From NCBI GenBank assembly GCA_002050275.1, contig MWTB01000021.1, forward strand, positions 62,001 to 126,000: a DNA stretch of 64,000 nt, given 5' to 3'. This document shows, piece after piece, positions 7,464-15,811 of the stretch. Below the pieces are notes generated by a model that had not been told where the DNA came from, did not search any database, and saw only the letters and a list, made by a program, of their open reading frames with translations. A program made the translations under genes and the position numbers. The stretch comes from Anaerolineae bacterium UTCFX1. GTDB lineage: Bacteria > Chloroflexota > Anaerolineae > Anaerolineales > Villigracilaceae. Numbering within the stretch: the stretch's first letter is position 1; each line of letters starts with the position of its first letter.

Positions 7464-7523
7464 GCAAGATTTATCTTGCACTTCGCTTGCTTTTACACCG
7501 CGCAAATGCAAAGTGAACTTTGC
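7464..7523 (+). repeat. twin 16-bp palindromes in the methyltransferase leader
   Basis: GCAAGATttATCTTGC (7464-7479) and GCAAAGTgaACTTTGC (7508-7523) are perfect 7-bp arms with 2-base centres, set 44 bases apart in the transcribed leader. They may be tandem protein-binding sites or remnants of a repeat. Confidence 0.5.
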
Positions 7524-7551
7524 GGCGCGAGGACCAACTCAGGAGAACCCA

Positions 7552-8352
7552 ATGGAAATCAACTACCAAGAAACTTCAAAAGACCTGCTCACCCGCATTG
7601 ACATCCACGAAACATACGGCTCCGCCAACATTGACGTGTGGACAAACGAATTGCTCCAGCCCAAAGCGGGCATGAACATTCTCGATGTCGGCTGCGGCGC
7701 GGGCAAACTGTCTTTTCTGTTCGACGATTATACTAAACGCGGCGCGAAAATCACGGGCGGAGATTTCTCGGAGGAACTGCTCGACAAAGCCCGCGCCAAG
7801 AACAAAGAACGCGGCTCGAACATTGACTTTGTCTTTTTGGATTTCAACAAGCCGTTCAACTTTGCGGATAACTCCTTCGACCTCTGCACAAGCGCCTTCG
7901 CCATCTACTACGCTTCAAACCTCGACTTTACATTTGGCGAGGCTCATCGGGTGCTTACATCTAGCGGACGGCTCTTCGTCTCAGGTCCGTTGCCCGAAAA
8001 TAAGCAGATGTTCTATGAGATCATCAAAGAAGCCACGAACGCGACCATCCCGCCGATGCCCGGATCGAGTCGCTTCAAAGGCGATATCTTCAACACCATT
8101 GACCGAATCTTCGCCAAGACTGAATTGCACAAATTCGAGAATCATCTCACCTTCCCAGAGGTCGCGCCGTTCATCGAATACGTCCGCGCTTCGTTGAGCG
8201 AAGACCGCAAACTGTGGACTTCCATGTTCAACGGTCACGATGAATACGAAGCGTTGATCGGCAAAATCACCGATGTGGCTACGCGATGGTTCAACCGCGA
8301 TGGCAAACTGGTGATGACGAAAGTCGTGGGCGGGATTCTCGCAACCAAATAG
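7552..8352 (+). CDS. class I SAM-dependent methyltransferase
   Basis: A 266-residue cytosolic protein with a Rossmann-type methyltransferase fold. Motif I (Ile-Leu-Asp-Val-Gly-Cys-Gly-Ala-Gly) lies near residues 41-49. An acidic motif II region (Gly-Gly-Asp-Phe-Ser) and the Asn-Ser-Phe-Asp-Leu motif before the fourth strand follow. It belongs to the broad Methyltransf_11 group, so the methyl acceptor cannot be assigned. The reading frame is open to 7423, but the ATG at 7552 has AGGAGA 8 bases upstream and begins at normal family length. The PIG-L deacetylase gene follows after a palindromic repeat. Confidence 0.85.
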   Translation: MEINYQETSKDLLTRIDIHETYGSANIDVWTNELLQPKAGMNILDVGCGAGKLSFLFDDYTKRGAKITGGDFSEELLDKARAKNKERGSNIDFVFLDFNKPFNFADNSFDLCTSAFAIYYASNLDFTFGEAHRVLTSSGRLFVSGPLPENKQMFYEIIKEATNATIPPMPGSSRFKGDIFNTIDRIFAKTELHKFENHLTFPEVAPFIEYVRASLSEDRKLWTSMFNGHDEYEALIGKITDVATRWFNRDGKLVMTKVVGGILATK

Positions 8353-8354
8353 AA

Positions 8355-8439
8355 ATGTCGTTGCGAGGAGGATGCTCTTTCCGACGAAATAATCTCTTCG
8401 CCAACCAGAAGGTTGCTTCACTATCGTTCGCAACGACAT
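8355..8439. repeat. 85-bp palindromic dispersed-type repeat
   Basis: Perfect 12-bp terminal arms ATGTCGTTGCGA (8355-8366) and TCGCAACGACAT (8428-8439) enclose imperfectly complementary sequence. This resembles GTCGTTGCGAGG...-type palindromic intergenic repeats found in many bacterial genomes. It fills almost the whole gap between the methyltransferase and PIG-L genes. Whether it is repeated elsewhere cannot be seen here. Confidence 0.65.
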
Positions 8440-8448
8440 GCAAACATC

Positions 8449-9081
8449 ATGAACTTCTCCGGCAAACGAGTCCTCTTCCTCGGCGCGCACCCTGACGATA
8501 TTGAGTTGGGATGCGGCGCGTTGCTCCACAGCATTTCACGCAAAACCGATGTGCTGTGCGTCACACTATCGGATAATCAAAAGAATCCCGATCTGCAGAA
8601 CGTGAAGAACGAACATTATGAAGCAATGACAGTGTTAGGCGTTCCGAAAGAAAAAATCGTATTGGGTCTTTTCACCACGCGCGTCTTTCCGAACTCACGG
8701 CAAGAAATCCTCGAATACTTTCTCAAACTGCGCAAAGACTTCAAGCCCGACCTGATCTTCATCCATTCCAAACAGGATGTGCATCAAGACCACAACACGA
8801 TGACCGACGAAGCCTTGCGCGCCTTTCGCGGAATCACCGTGCTGGGATTCGACGTTGTCCGCTCCTCGTATGGATTCTTCCCGCACTTCCTCGTCGAAGT
8901 CACCGAAGAGGATGTCAATAAAAAGATCGAAGCGTTATCCAAATACGAGACTTATCGCGATAGATATTACTTCAACAGCGAGTTGACTCGTTCCATCATG
9001 GTGCGACACGGCGCGCTGGCGGAGCGTCCGTTCGCGGAGGGGTTTGATATTTTGAGGATTGTAGGAGCGTTTGAGGGGTGA
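8449..9081 (+). CDS. PIG-L family N-acetylglucosaminyl deacetylase
   Basis: A 210-residue member of the PIG-L/LmbE family of zinc-dependent amidohydrolases, which remove N-acetyl groups from sugar conjugates. The hallmark Ala-His-Pro-Asp-Asp-Ile-Glu motif (zinc ligands His and Asp) lies near residues 12-18. A conserved His-Gln-Asp-His pair lies near residues 110-114 in the Lys-Gln-Asp-Val-His-Gln-Asp-His stretch. The start is placed at 8449 because the family begins just before the first beta strand; codons upstream lie in the palindromic repeat. No clear Shine-Dalgarno is seen. Typical roles are bacillithiol-like thiol, antibiotic or cell-surface glycan synthesis; none is indicated here. Confidence 0.85.
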   Translation: MNFSGKRVLFLGAHPDDIELGCGALLHSISRKTDVLCVTLSDNQKNPDLQNVKNEHYEAMTVLGVPKEKIVLGLFTTRVFPNSRQEILEYFLKLRKDFKPDLIFIHSKQDVHQDHNTMTDEALRAFRGITVLGFDVVRSSYGFFPHFLVEVTEEDVNKKIEALSKYETYRDRYYFNSELTRSIMVRHGALAERPFAEGFDILRIVGAFEG

Positions 9082-9176
9082 GAAAAAAGAGAATTGGAGA
9101 ATTGGCGGTGGTCGAGTAGCCTCGAAAATATTTTGGGGGCATATCGAGACCAGAGACTGGAGATTAGCAAACAAAA

Positions 9177-9207
9177 AAAGGGAAAGGACAATTCATCCTT
9201 TCCCTTT
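9177..9207. terminator. bidirectional terminator
   Basis: AAAGGGAAAGGA and TCCTTTCCCTTT form a perfect 12-bp stem with a 7-base loop, with an A-run on the left arm. It lies between the convergent PIG-L and Rieske genes and ends the leftward suf transcript. Confidence 0.8.
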
Positions 9208-9232
9208 CCACTATTTACTTTCTACGTTCGTT

Positions 9233-9580
9233 TTATCCCTTCGGCATACCGATGAAGATCGTTCCATCGCGCACCTGAACCGGATACGCGGCAACGTCTT
9301 CCACGGCAGGCAACTTCACCGCTTTACCGGTGCGCACATCAAACTCGGCGCCATGACGCGGACAAGTGACGTTAAATCCTTCTAGCTTCCCTTCGCCCAG
9401 CGGGCCGCCGTCATGCGTGCAAACGTCGTCAATTGCAAAAAACTTCCCTGCAATATTAAACACCACCACGGATTTATCGCCAATATCTACGAAGAAGCGT
9501 TCGCCATTCGACAGGTCATCGGCGGGCATCAACTCAAGATATTCAAGCTTTGATTCGTTAAACGTTGTGTAATTAAACAT
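9233..9580 (-). CDS. Rieske-type 2Fe-2S ferredoxin
   Basis: A 115-residue soluble Rieske protein. Ligands are seen in Cys-Thr-His-Asp-Gly-Gly and Cys-Pro-Arg-His-Gly-Ala-Glu-Phe, the Cys-x-His and Cys-x2-His boxes. There is no membrane segment or catalytic domain, so it is an electron-transfer ferredoxin of the NirD/biphenyl-ferredoxin type. It is the last gene of the suf operon, 24 bases after sufU. The ATG at 9580 is preferred; an upstream TTG sits almost on top of the AAGGAG. In this context it may serve as a test substrate or electron carrier for Fe-S assembly; that is inference. Confidence 0.88.
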   Translation of the reverse strand: MFNYTTFNESKLEYLELMPADDLSNGERFFVDIGDKSVVVFNIAGKFFAIDDVCTHDGGPLGEGKLEGFNVTCPRHGAEFDVRTGKAVKLPAVEDVAAYPVQVRDGTIFIGMPKG

Positions 9581-9604
9581 GCTCTTCAAGACTCCTTGAT
9601 GCAG

Positions 9605-10000
9605 CTATTCTACTAACTCATCGCTCGCTTCGCCAAGCCCGTAGGCTCCAGCTTTCAATACTTTCAGCGAAAGCAACGCACACTTCAGGCGTACCGGTCC
9701 CAATTCAATGCCGAGCAGATCGAGAACGTCCTGCTTATTCAAGCGCCTCACGTCTTCCAGCGATTTACCGATTACAGAATCGAGCAAAAGGTCGGCGGAG
9801 GCTTGCGAGATAGCGCAACCGTGTCCCTCAAAACGCGCGTCTTCGATCGTGCCGTCAGCGGCGGTTCTTAATGTAATCTCAATATGATCGCCGCATAACG
9901 GATTGTTATCCGCAAATTGAATATCATGCGGATCGAGCCGCCCGCGATGGGATGGGTTTTTATAGCGCTCGATGATAATTTCGCGATAGAGATCGTCCAT
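9605..10000 (-). CDS. sufU: SufU iron-sulfur assembly / sulfur-transfer protein
   Basis: A 131-residue SufU/NifU-N domain protein. The three conserved Cys are visible: Asn-Pro-Leu-Cys-Gly-Asp, Gly-His-Gly-Cys-Ala-Ile-Ser and Arg-Leu-Lys-Cys-Ala-Leu-Leu. With the Asp of the first motif they bind zinc in known SufU proteins and accept sulfur from SufS. The insertion between the second and third Cys marks SufU rather than IscU. The ATG at 10000 has AAGGA about 10 bases upstream; a TTG two codons earlier is less likely. It follows sufS by about 90 bases. Confidence 0.92.
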   Translation of the reverse strand: MDDLYREIIIERYKNPSHRGRLDPHDIQFADNNPLCGDHIEITLRTAADGTIEDARFEGHGCAISQASADLLLDSVIGKSLEDVRRLNKQDVLDLLGIELGPVRLKCALLSLKVLKAGAYGLGEASDELVE

Positions 10001-10006
10001 AGTCAA

Positions 10007-10083
10007 ATAGTCCTTGGTTTAATAGTCAGATAGTCGGATGATGGTCATGAAACTACGAGACCATTTGACTAACGGACTACGCG
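10007..10083. repeat. TAGTC-rich inverted low-complexity spacer
   Basis: The gap between sufS and sufU carries repeated TAGTC/GACTA and ATGGTC...GACCAT motifs on opposite arms that could fold into a hairpin. It resembles slippage-derived intergenic sequence. No gene is seen in it. Confidence 0.4.
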
Positions 10084-10089
10084 ACCAAC

Positions 10090-11316
10090 TTATCCAAACA
10101 ATTCCTTCACCTTATAGATCCCGTTCGCCAACAAGTCTACCTCTGCTTTCGTATTATACAAATAGAACGAAGCCCGGCTCGTGGCAGGGATGCCGAATTT
10201 CTCATGCAGAGGCTGAGCGCAGTGATGTCCCGCCCGAACGGCAATTCCGTCACGGTCAAGAATTTGCGCCACATCGTGCGGATGAACTCCCTCCAGCGTA
10301 AAGGCGGCGACTCCGCCCTTCTTATCGGCTGAAGGACCGAACAACTTCACGCCGGGAATTTCTTCCAAGCGCTCGAGAGCGTATTCAGTGATCTCGTGTT
10401 CATGCGCGGCAATGTGATCCATGCCGACTTCCGTCAAATAATCTACCGCTGCGCCTAAACCGACCGCCTCCGCGATAGCGGGCGTTCCCGCCTCGAATTT
10501 ATAGGGCAGCGAATTAGGCTTGAACGAGCGCAGCTTAACTTCTTTGATCATATCGCCGCCGCCTAAGAACGGCGGCATGGATTCAAGCAAATCTTCCTTG
10601 CCATATAACACGCCGACGCCTGTCGGTCCACACATTTTATGCGCCGAGAAGGCAAGGAAATCCGCGTCAAGAGCCTGGACGTCTACGCGGAAATGCGGAA
10701 CCGATTGCGCTCCATCTACGAGCGCGATCGCCCCAGCCTGATGCGCCAGCCGGATCATTTCGGCAGCGGGGTTAATCGTTCCCAGCACGTTAGACATCTG
10801 CGTAAAAGCAACCAACTTCGGAGTTCGCGCAAGAAGCGTTTTGTAGGCGTCTAAATCCAGCAAACCGTCTTCGGTGACGGGGATGAAATCCAGCTCAACG
10901 CCGCGCTCCGTCTGCAATATTTGCCAAGGCACAAGGTTGGAGTGATGCTCCATTTCGGTGAGAAGAATCCGCTCACCGGCTTTGAGGTTGGCGCGCGCCC
11001 AAGTGTGCGCCACGAGATTAATAGATTCGGTTGTGTTGCGCGTGTAAATAATTTGACGCGCCGAGGGAGCGTTGATGAATGCGGCAACTTTCTCGCGCGC
11101 CCCTTCGTAGAGGGCTGTCGCTTCCTCTGCGAGAGTGTGTACGCCGCGATGAATATTAGCATTCGAATGGCGATAAAAATCGTTCATCGCTCCGATAACC
11201 GCCAATGGCTTCTGCGATGTAGCGGTAGAGTCCAGATAGACCAGCGGAACGCCGGCGGATGTTTCGCGTTGCAGGGCGGGAAAATCTTTTCGGATGTTAT
11301 TCAGGTCGAGAGACAT
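10090..11316 (-). CDS. sufS: SufS group II cysteine desulfurase
   Basis: A 408-residue PLP enzyme that converts cysteine to alanine and a persulfide for Fe-S assembly. The PLP lysine is in Ser-Ala-His-Lys-Met-Cys-Gly-Pro-Thr-Gly, the catalytic Cys is in Gly-His-His-Cys-Ala-Gln-Pro near residue 360, and the N-terminal Tyr-Leu-Asp-Ser-Thr-Ala-Thr-Ser-Gln-Lys-Pro is typical of SufS/CsdA. The chosen ATG gives normal SufS length; the frame is open for another 16 codons. It sits with SufU, its usual sulfur-acceptor partner, in one transcription unit starting at sufC. Confidence 0.94.
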   Translation of the reverse strand: MSLDLNNIRKDFPALQRETSAGVPLVYLDSTATSQKPLAVIGAMNDFYRHSNANIHRGVHTLAEEATALYEGAREKVAAFINAPSARQIIYTRNTTESINLVAHTWARANLKAGERILLTEMEHHSNLVPWQILQTERGVELDFIPVTEDGLLDLDAYKTLLARTPKLVAFTQMSNVLGTINPAAEMIRLAHQAGAIALVDGAQSVPHFRVDVQALDADFLAFSAHKMCGPTGVGVLYGKEDLLESMPPFLGGGDMIKEVKLRSFKPNSLPYKFEAGTPAIAEAVGLGAAVDYLTEVGMDHIAAHEHEITEYALERLEEIPGVKLFGPSADKKGGVAAFTLEGVHPHDVAQILDRDGIAVRAGHHCAQPLHEKFGIPATSRASFYLYNTKAEVDLLANGIYKVKELFG

Positions 11317-11400
11317 AGCAACAGAGTCAAGCACGCGAGAAGACGGCTTATGAATCATTGGCAAATCAATCGCGCTCGTTTGCCCCGTCTTCCTGCCCGC

Positions 11401-11997
11401 TTAATAATCAGGGATTATTCTTTCTTCGCGTTGCGCCGGTCTCTTGCCCGGCGCCGCGCGCATGTGTTCTGAACTCAACGGATACCAGAGGATTCGGTCT
11501 GGCACCATCCAACCGTCGGTGAGATACACGTTTGAGCGAAATTGAACGGCGGCGAGTTTGTCGTCCACTTGTACAATAATGCCGCGAATCCAACCCCGCA
11601 CGCGATCACGATTCTTCTCGTGGTCGCAATATACTTCGACGGCGTCGCCGACTTGGAAATCGTGCGACAAGCCCGGCGGTCTCATGTAAGCGTATTGCAC
11701 GCTGCGCGAACTTCTCAGCGATCTGCGCACGCCCGACGACACAGGGCGTGAGGGACGAACCTTATCCGCCGCATGAGATTTGACAGGAGATTCCGCGAGG
11801 CGCGCCTTCTTCAAGGTCGGCTTATGAGGCGCAACCGGAGCAGACGCAACCTTTGCTTTTGAGCGAGGCGCCGCCTTTGTTTTCACGGTTGGCGCTTTCG
11901 TCTTCTTTGCGCGCGCAACAACCTTCTCGCTTTTCTTCGGCGTCGCTTTCGTCTTTACCTTTGCTGTTGATTTCTTTTTCGCTTCTGTCTTCGCCAT
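11401..11997 (-). CDS. Lys/Ala-rich tail protein with Tudor/SH3-like C-terminal domain
   Basis: A 198-residue protein in two parts. Residues 1 to about 75 are almost only Lys, Ala, Thr, Pro, Ser and Val, like the tail of histone H1 or of bacterial nucleoid proteins. Residues about 100-175 look like a small beta-barrel: Phe-Gln-Val-Gly-Asp-Ala-Val-Glu-Val-Tyr, then Gly-Trp-Ile-Arg-Gly-Ile-Ile-Val-Gln-Val, then Ala-Ala-Val-Gln-Phe, the pattern of Tudor/Agenet or SH3-like folds. It lies between sufD and sufS in the suf operon, 20 bases after sufD. GAAGG precedes the ATG. Nucleic-acid binding is an inference, and a link to Fe-S assembly is unknown. Confidence 0.7.
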   Translation of the reverse strand: MAKTEAKKKSTAKVKTKATPKKSEKVVARAKKTKAPTVKTKAAPRSKAKVASAPVAPHKPTLKKARLAESPVKSHAADKVRPSRPVSSGVRRSLRSSRSVQYAYMRPPGLSHDFQVGDAVEVYCDHEKNRDRVRGWIRGIIVQVDDKLAAVQFRSNVYLTDGWMVPDRILWYPLSSEHMRAAPGKRPAQREERIIPDY

Positions 11998-12017
11998 CAA
12001 AACCTTCTCGTTCTTTA

Positions 12018-13358
12018 TTAGGACATCTTATCGGCAATATACTCTTGGAAACGTTCGCGCACGCCTTCGAAAGGAATCCGCTGGAAAATAGGATCGAAGA
12101 AGCCTTCTACAACGATCTTCTCCGCCTCCGCCTGCGGGATGCCGCGCGATTTCAGATAGAAGAGCGGCTCTTGCTCCAGTTTACCAACGGTTGCGCCATG
12201 TGTACAGCGCACATCGTCGGCAAGAATCTCCAGGCCGGGGATCGAATCGGCACGCGCCTTATCGCTCAACACAAGGTTGCGATTCGCCTGATACCCATCG
12301 GTCTTCTGGGCGCCCGGCGCGACGTAGATCATCCCCTGCCACACCGAACGGCTGCTGCCCTTGAGCGCGCCTTTGAACAGTAAGTCGCTGGTGGTATGCG
12401 GCGCGAGATGATTTTGCTGCGTATCGTGGTCGAGATGTTGAGCGCCATCGGTAAAGTAAAAGCCGGACATGCGTCCCCACGCGCCATCGCCAGCCAGATC
12501 CAACTCAGAGAAATTCTTTGTCAAGCGCGAACCGATCGCGCCGAAAATCCAGTCGAGGTTGCCGCTCTTTTCGACGCGGGCGCGTTCATGGCTAAAATTC
12601 CAGACGTGCCGCCCCCATGATTGCAATTCGACAAATTTCAACGTCGCTCCTTCCATCACTTGCAATTCGACGATGCCCGCGTGCAGCGAGTTTGTCCCAG
12701 TTTCATCGGGAGACGCCGCCTCATGAACATACGTCGCCGAAGCGCCTTCGTCCACTAAAACGAGGATGTGGGAGACGTGCGCCAAATTTGCACCGGGTCC
12801 CCACAGCACAGAGTGTAGCGGTTCGTCCACCGTCACACCTTTGGGGACGTACAACACTACGCCATTTTGCGCGAACGCGCCAGCCAATGCAGAAAATTTG
12901 CCTTCTTCCACATTAACGGTTTTTCCCAGCATCTTCGCCAGCAATTCGGGATATTTCTCTTCGGCGGTCTTTAAATCGGTAAAGATCACGCCCTTCTTCG
13001 CAAGCGCCTCATCGAGCTCGATCGTCGCACCGCCCGGCAAAAGAACGATCTGTCCGCCGAGTTGGTTTGCGACCAGCGGACGAAGCAAATCTTCGCGCAC
13101 CGGGGGCAAATCGTTGAACGCGCCTTCCACGGGGAATCTGAACGCGTCTGCGGGAATAGCGTGAATGTCTGTGCGGCGCCAGGCTTCGAGAGAAGTATCG
13201 GGCATCGCATTCTTTTTATATGCCGACCAAGCCGCAGTTCGGTAAGAAGCGACAGCGCCTTGTCCGATCCGCACGTCTGATTCTGCAAAAGTGAAATCTG
13301 CGGCGGCGGAGGTCGCACGACGTGTTTTTGAAATGACTATTTTTGGTTTTTCCTGCAT
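12018..13358 (-). CDS. sufD: SufD Fe-S cluster assembly protein
   Basis: A 446-residue SufB/SufD-family protein with the right-handed beta-helix core rich in Gly, Asp and His. The C-terminal half carries the family signature (Leu-Ala-Pro-His-Thr-Thr-Ser-Asp, then Asp-Asp-Val-Arg-Cys-Thr-His-Gly-Ala-Thr-Val-Gly). SufD pairs with SufB and SufC in the SufBC2D scaffold that builds Fe-S clusters in the cytosol. It is the third gene of the operon, 45 bases after sufB. Confidence 0.93.
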   Translation of the reverse strand: MQEKPKIVISKTRRATSAAADFTFAESDVRIGQGAVASYRTAAWSAYKKNAMPDTSLEAWRRTDIHAIPADAFRFPVEGAFNDLPPVREDLLRPLVANQLGGQIVLLPGGATIELDEALAKKGVIFTDLKTAEEKYPELLAKMLGKTVNVEEGKFSALAGAFAQNGVVLYVPKGVTVDEPLHSVLWGPGANLAHVSHILVLVDEGASATYVHEAASPDETGTNSLHAGIVELQVMEGATLKFVELQSWGRHVWNFSHERARVEKSGNLDWIFGAIGSRLTKNFSELDLAGDGAWGRMSGFYFTDGAQHLDHDTQQNHLAPHTTSDLLFKGALKGSSRSVWQGMIYVAPGAQKTDGYQANRNLVLSDKARADSIPGLEILADDVRCTHGATVGKLEQEPLFYLKSRGIPQAEAEKIVVEGFFDPIFQRIPFEGVRERFQEYIADKMS

Positions 13359-13403
13359 GTTATATCCATTCGATTGAACGACTACGCGTCAAATGCCAAA
13401 CGC

Positions 13404-14813
13404 TTAGCCAACTGAACCTTCCATCTGCAACGCGATCAAGCGATTCATTTCGACCGCATATTCCATCGGCAGTTCTTTAACGAGCGGTTCGATGAAGCCA
13501 GAAACGACCATCGTCGTCGCTTCCTCTTCGCCCAACCCGCGCGACATCAAATAGAACAACTGCTCTTCGCCGACTTTCGAGACCGAGGCTTCGTGCCCGA
13601 TCGTCACGTCGTCTTCATCCACTTCGATGTACGGATAGGTATCCGAGCGCGAGTGCGGATCAAGCAGCAACGCGTCGCAAACCACATTGGATTTAACGTT
13701 CTTCGCGCCTTTATGAACCTTGAGCAGACCGCGATACGAAGCGCGCCCGCCCGCCTTGGAGATAGACTTCGATGTAATTTTGCTGGACGTGTTCGGCGCA
13801 AAATGCACCATCTTCGCGCCCGCGTCTTGAATTTGACCCGGCCCAGCAAACGCCATCGAGAGCATCTCTCCGCGTGCGCCCGGTTCCATCAGGTAACAAG
13901 AGGGGTATTTCATCGTAATCTTGCTGCCGATATTAGCGTCCACCCATTCGTGCGTGCCATTTTCATATACCATAGCGCGCTGCGTCACAAGGTTGTAGAC
14001 GTTCGTGGACCAGTTTTGCACTGTCGAATAACGCGAACGCGCGCCTTTCTTAACGACAATTTCGATCACGCCGGAGTGGAACGAATCGGACGTATACTGA
14101 GGCGCTGTGCAGCCTTCCACATAATGCACCGACGCGCCTTCGTCCACGATAATTAACGTGCGCTCAAACTGGCCAACGTTCGAGGAATTCAAGCGGAAGT
14201 AAGCCTGCAAAGGCAAATCTACTTTTGTATTCTTGGGAACATAGACGAACGATCCGCCCGACCACACCGCGGAATTCAGCGCGGCAAATTTATTGTCTTC
14301 AATCGGAACGACCGTGCTAAAGTATTGTCGGAACAAGTCGGGGTGTTGTCGCATTCCCTCTTCAATTGAGAGGAAAATTACGCCTTGTTTCTCAAGGTGT
14401 TCTTGAATGGAGTGATAAACCATCTCGCTTTCATACTGCGCGCCTAAGCCCGCCAGAAATTTCTGTTCGGCTTCCGGCACGCCTAATTTATCGAACGAAC
14501 GCTTGATGTCGTCTGGAATATCGTCCCAAGACTTCTCCATTTTATCGGTCGGCTTAACGTAATAGTAAATATCGTCGAGATCAAGCACGCTCAGGTCGGG
14601 TCCCCATTTCGGCATCGGCCGCGACATAAAATGCTCAAAAGCCTTCAGGCGGAAGTCGAGCATCCACTGCGGCTCTTGTTTCATGCGCGAGATTTGCTCC
14701 ACAACTTCGCGACTCAATCCTTTTTGCGACTTAAAAACATAGTTGTCATCCGGTTCGTGAAAACCGTATTTGTATTCGCTTAACTCTTCAAGAAGTTGCG
14801 CATCTTCAGACAT
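13404..14813 (-). CDS. sufB: SufB Fe-S cluster scaffold protein
   Basis: A 469-residue SufB, the scaffold subunit of the SufBC2D complex. The strongly conserved C-terminal region is visible ([15 protein letters not shown], then [12 protein letters not shown]). So is the N-terminal Gly-Leu-Ser-Arg-Glu-Val-Val stretch. Length matches the family. It follows sufC by 44 bases and precedes sufD, the standard Suf order. Confidence 0.95.
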   Translation of the reverse strand: MSEDAQLLEELSEYKYGFHEPDDNYVFKSQKGLSREVVEQISRMKQEPQWMLDFRLKAFEHFMSRPMPKWGPDLSVLDLDDIYYYVKPTDKMEKSWDDIPDDIKRSFDKLGVPEAEQKFLAGLGAQYESEMVYHSIQEHLEKQGVIFLSIEEGMRQHPDLFRQYFSTVVPIEDNKFAALNSAVWSGGSFVYVPKNTKVDLPLQAYFRLNSSNVGQFERTLIIVDEGASVHYVEGCTAPQYTSDSFHSGVIEIVVKKGARSRYSTVQNWSTNVYNLVTQRAMVYENGTHEWVDANIGSKITMKYPSCYLMEPGARGEMLSMAFAGPGQIQDAGAKMVHFAPNTSSKITSKSISKAGGRASYRGLLKVHKGAKNVKSNVVCDALLLDPHSRSDTYPYIEVDEDDVTIGHEASVSKVGEEQLFYLMSRGLGEEEATTMVVSGFIEPLVKELPMEYAVEMNRLIALQMEGSVG

Positions 14814-14857
14814 GTATCATCTCCAATTTAATATATCAGCGTACGCTGGTCGCGTCG

Positions 14858-15631
14858 TTATGCCGCAACTTCCTCGTATTTTTCGCGCACCCAATCATAG
14901 CCCTGCTCTTCAAGATGCAAAGCCAAGTCTGCCCCGCCCGATTCAACAATGCGCCCGTCCAGCATAATATGAACGAAGTCGGGCTTAATGTAATTCAACA
15001 AACGTTGATAGTGCGTAATGACCAGCACGCCTAGTTCGGGACCGCTCAAGGCGTTCACGCCTTCGGCAACGATGCGCAACGCATCAATATCTAAGCCCGA
15101 ATCGGTTTCGTCCAAAATGGCGATCTCCGGCGTGAGAGTCGCCATCTGAAGGATTTCGGCGCGCTTCTTTTCGCCGCCAGAGAAACCGTCGTTAAGGTAA
15201 CGTCCAGCGAAGCTAGGGTCCATTTTCAGCATCGTCATCTTCTCTGTCAGCATTTTTCGGAAAGCCGCGATGGAAATCCCCTTGTCGTTCGGGTCGGCTA
15301 CGCGCCGGCGCGCATTGATCGCCGTCCGCAAGAAATTTGCAACCGTCACGCCGGGAATCGCGACCGGATATTGAAACGCAAGGAACATACCCAATTGCGA
15401 GCGTTCGTCGGGTTCAAGCTCTAAAACATTCTGTCCTTTGAATAGGATTTCACCCTGCGTGACCGTATAGTGAGGATGCCCCATCAACGTATATGCCAAC
15501 GTGGACTTCCCGGTTCCGTTCGGTCCCATAATAGCGTGAATTTCGCCCTGATTGACAGCGAGTGAGAGCCCCTTGAGAATCTCTTTCCCATCAATGGCAA
15601 CGTGCAAGTTTTTAATTTCAAGATGCGACAT
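14858..15631 (-). CDS. sufC: SufC Fe-S assembly ATPase
   Basis: A 257-residue ABC-type ATPase without membrane partners. Walker A is Gly-Pro-Asn-Gly-Thr-Gly-Lys-Ser-Thr near residues 36-44, the signature is Phe-Ser-Gly-Gly-Glu-Lys-Lys-Arg, and Walker B ends [10 protein letters not shown], the SufC-specific form. ATP hydrolysis drives conformational change of SufBD. It is the first gene of the leftward suf operon, with TAGGAG upstream and a leader of about 86 bases from the predicted start site. Confidence 0.96.
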   Translation of the reverse strand: MSHLEIKNLHVAIDGKEILKGLSLAVNQGEIHAIMGPNGTGKSTLAYTLMGHPHYTVTQGEILFKGQNVLELEPDERSQLGMFLAFQYPVAIPGVTVANFLRTAINARRRVADPNDKGISIAAFRKMLTEKMTMLKMDPSFAGRYLNDGFSGGEKKRAEILQMATLTPEIAILDETDSGLDIDALRIVAEGVNALSGPELGVLVITHYQRLLNYIKPDFVHIMLDGRIVESGGADLALHLEEQGYDWVREKYEEVAA

Positions 15632-15723
15632 GCGTAATCTGCTCCTAGCGTGATAAATCGCCCCACAGGTTAACTATACACCGCGGAAACCTGCGGAACG
15701 ACATAGGTTTTTAGAACGGGGGC

Positions 15724-15752
15724 ATTATAGCAGAGACGGGTAGAAAAGTCAA
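15724..15752 (-). promoter_or_regulatory. suf operon promoter
   Basis: On the minus strand TTGACT (15752-15747), a 17-base spacer and consensus TATAAT (15729-15724). The -35 lies inside ATATTGAC, which is repeated in mirror image at the divergent sufR promoter. Confidence 0.8.
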
Positions 15753-15786
15753 TATTTATGATATTTTTCTAGTATATTGACAATAT
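15748..15786. promoter_or_regulatory. candidate SufR operator between divergent promoters
   Basis: GTCAATAT (15748-15755) and ATATTGAC (15774-15781) form an 8-bp inverted repeat covering both -35 boxes. The right half extends into a perfect 13-base palindrome, ATATTG-A-CAATAT (15774-15786). Position between a SufR-like gene and the suf operon makes it the likely repressor site; binding is inference. Confidence 0.55.
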
Positions 15787-15805
15787 AAAGCCGGACGAGT
15801 ATACT
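15777..15805 (+). promoter_or_regulatory. promoter of the SufR-like regulator
   Basis: TTGACA (15777-15782), a 17-base spacer and TATACT (15800-15805). The ATG at 15812 falls where transcription should begin, so the mRNA may be leaderless. Confidence 0.75.
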
Positions 15806-15811
15806 GTTCGC

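Noticed and set aside
10007-10083. CRISPR-like or direct-repeat array in the sufS-sufU gap
   Set aside because: The TAGTC motifs are too short and irregular and have no spacer structure; they are better read as slippage-derived sequence.
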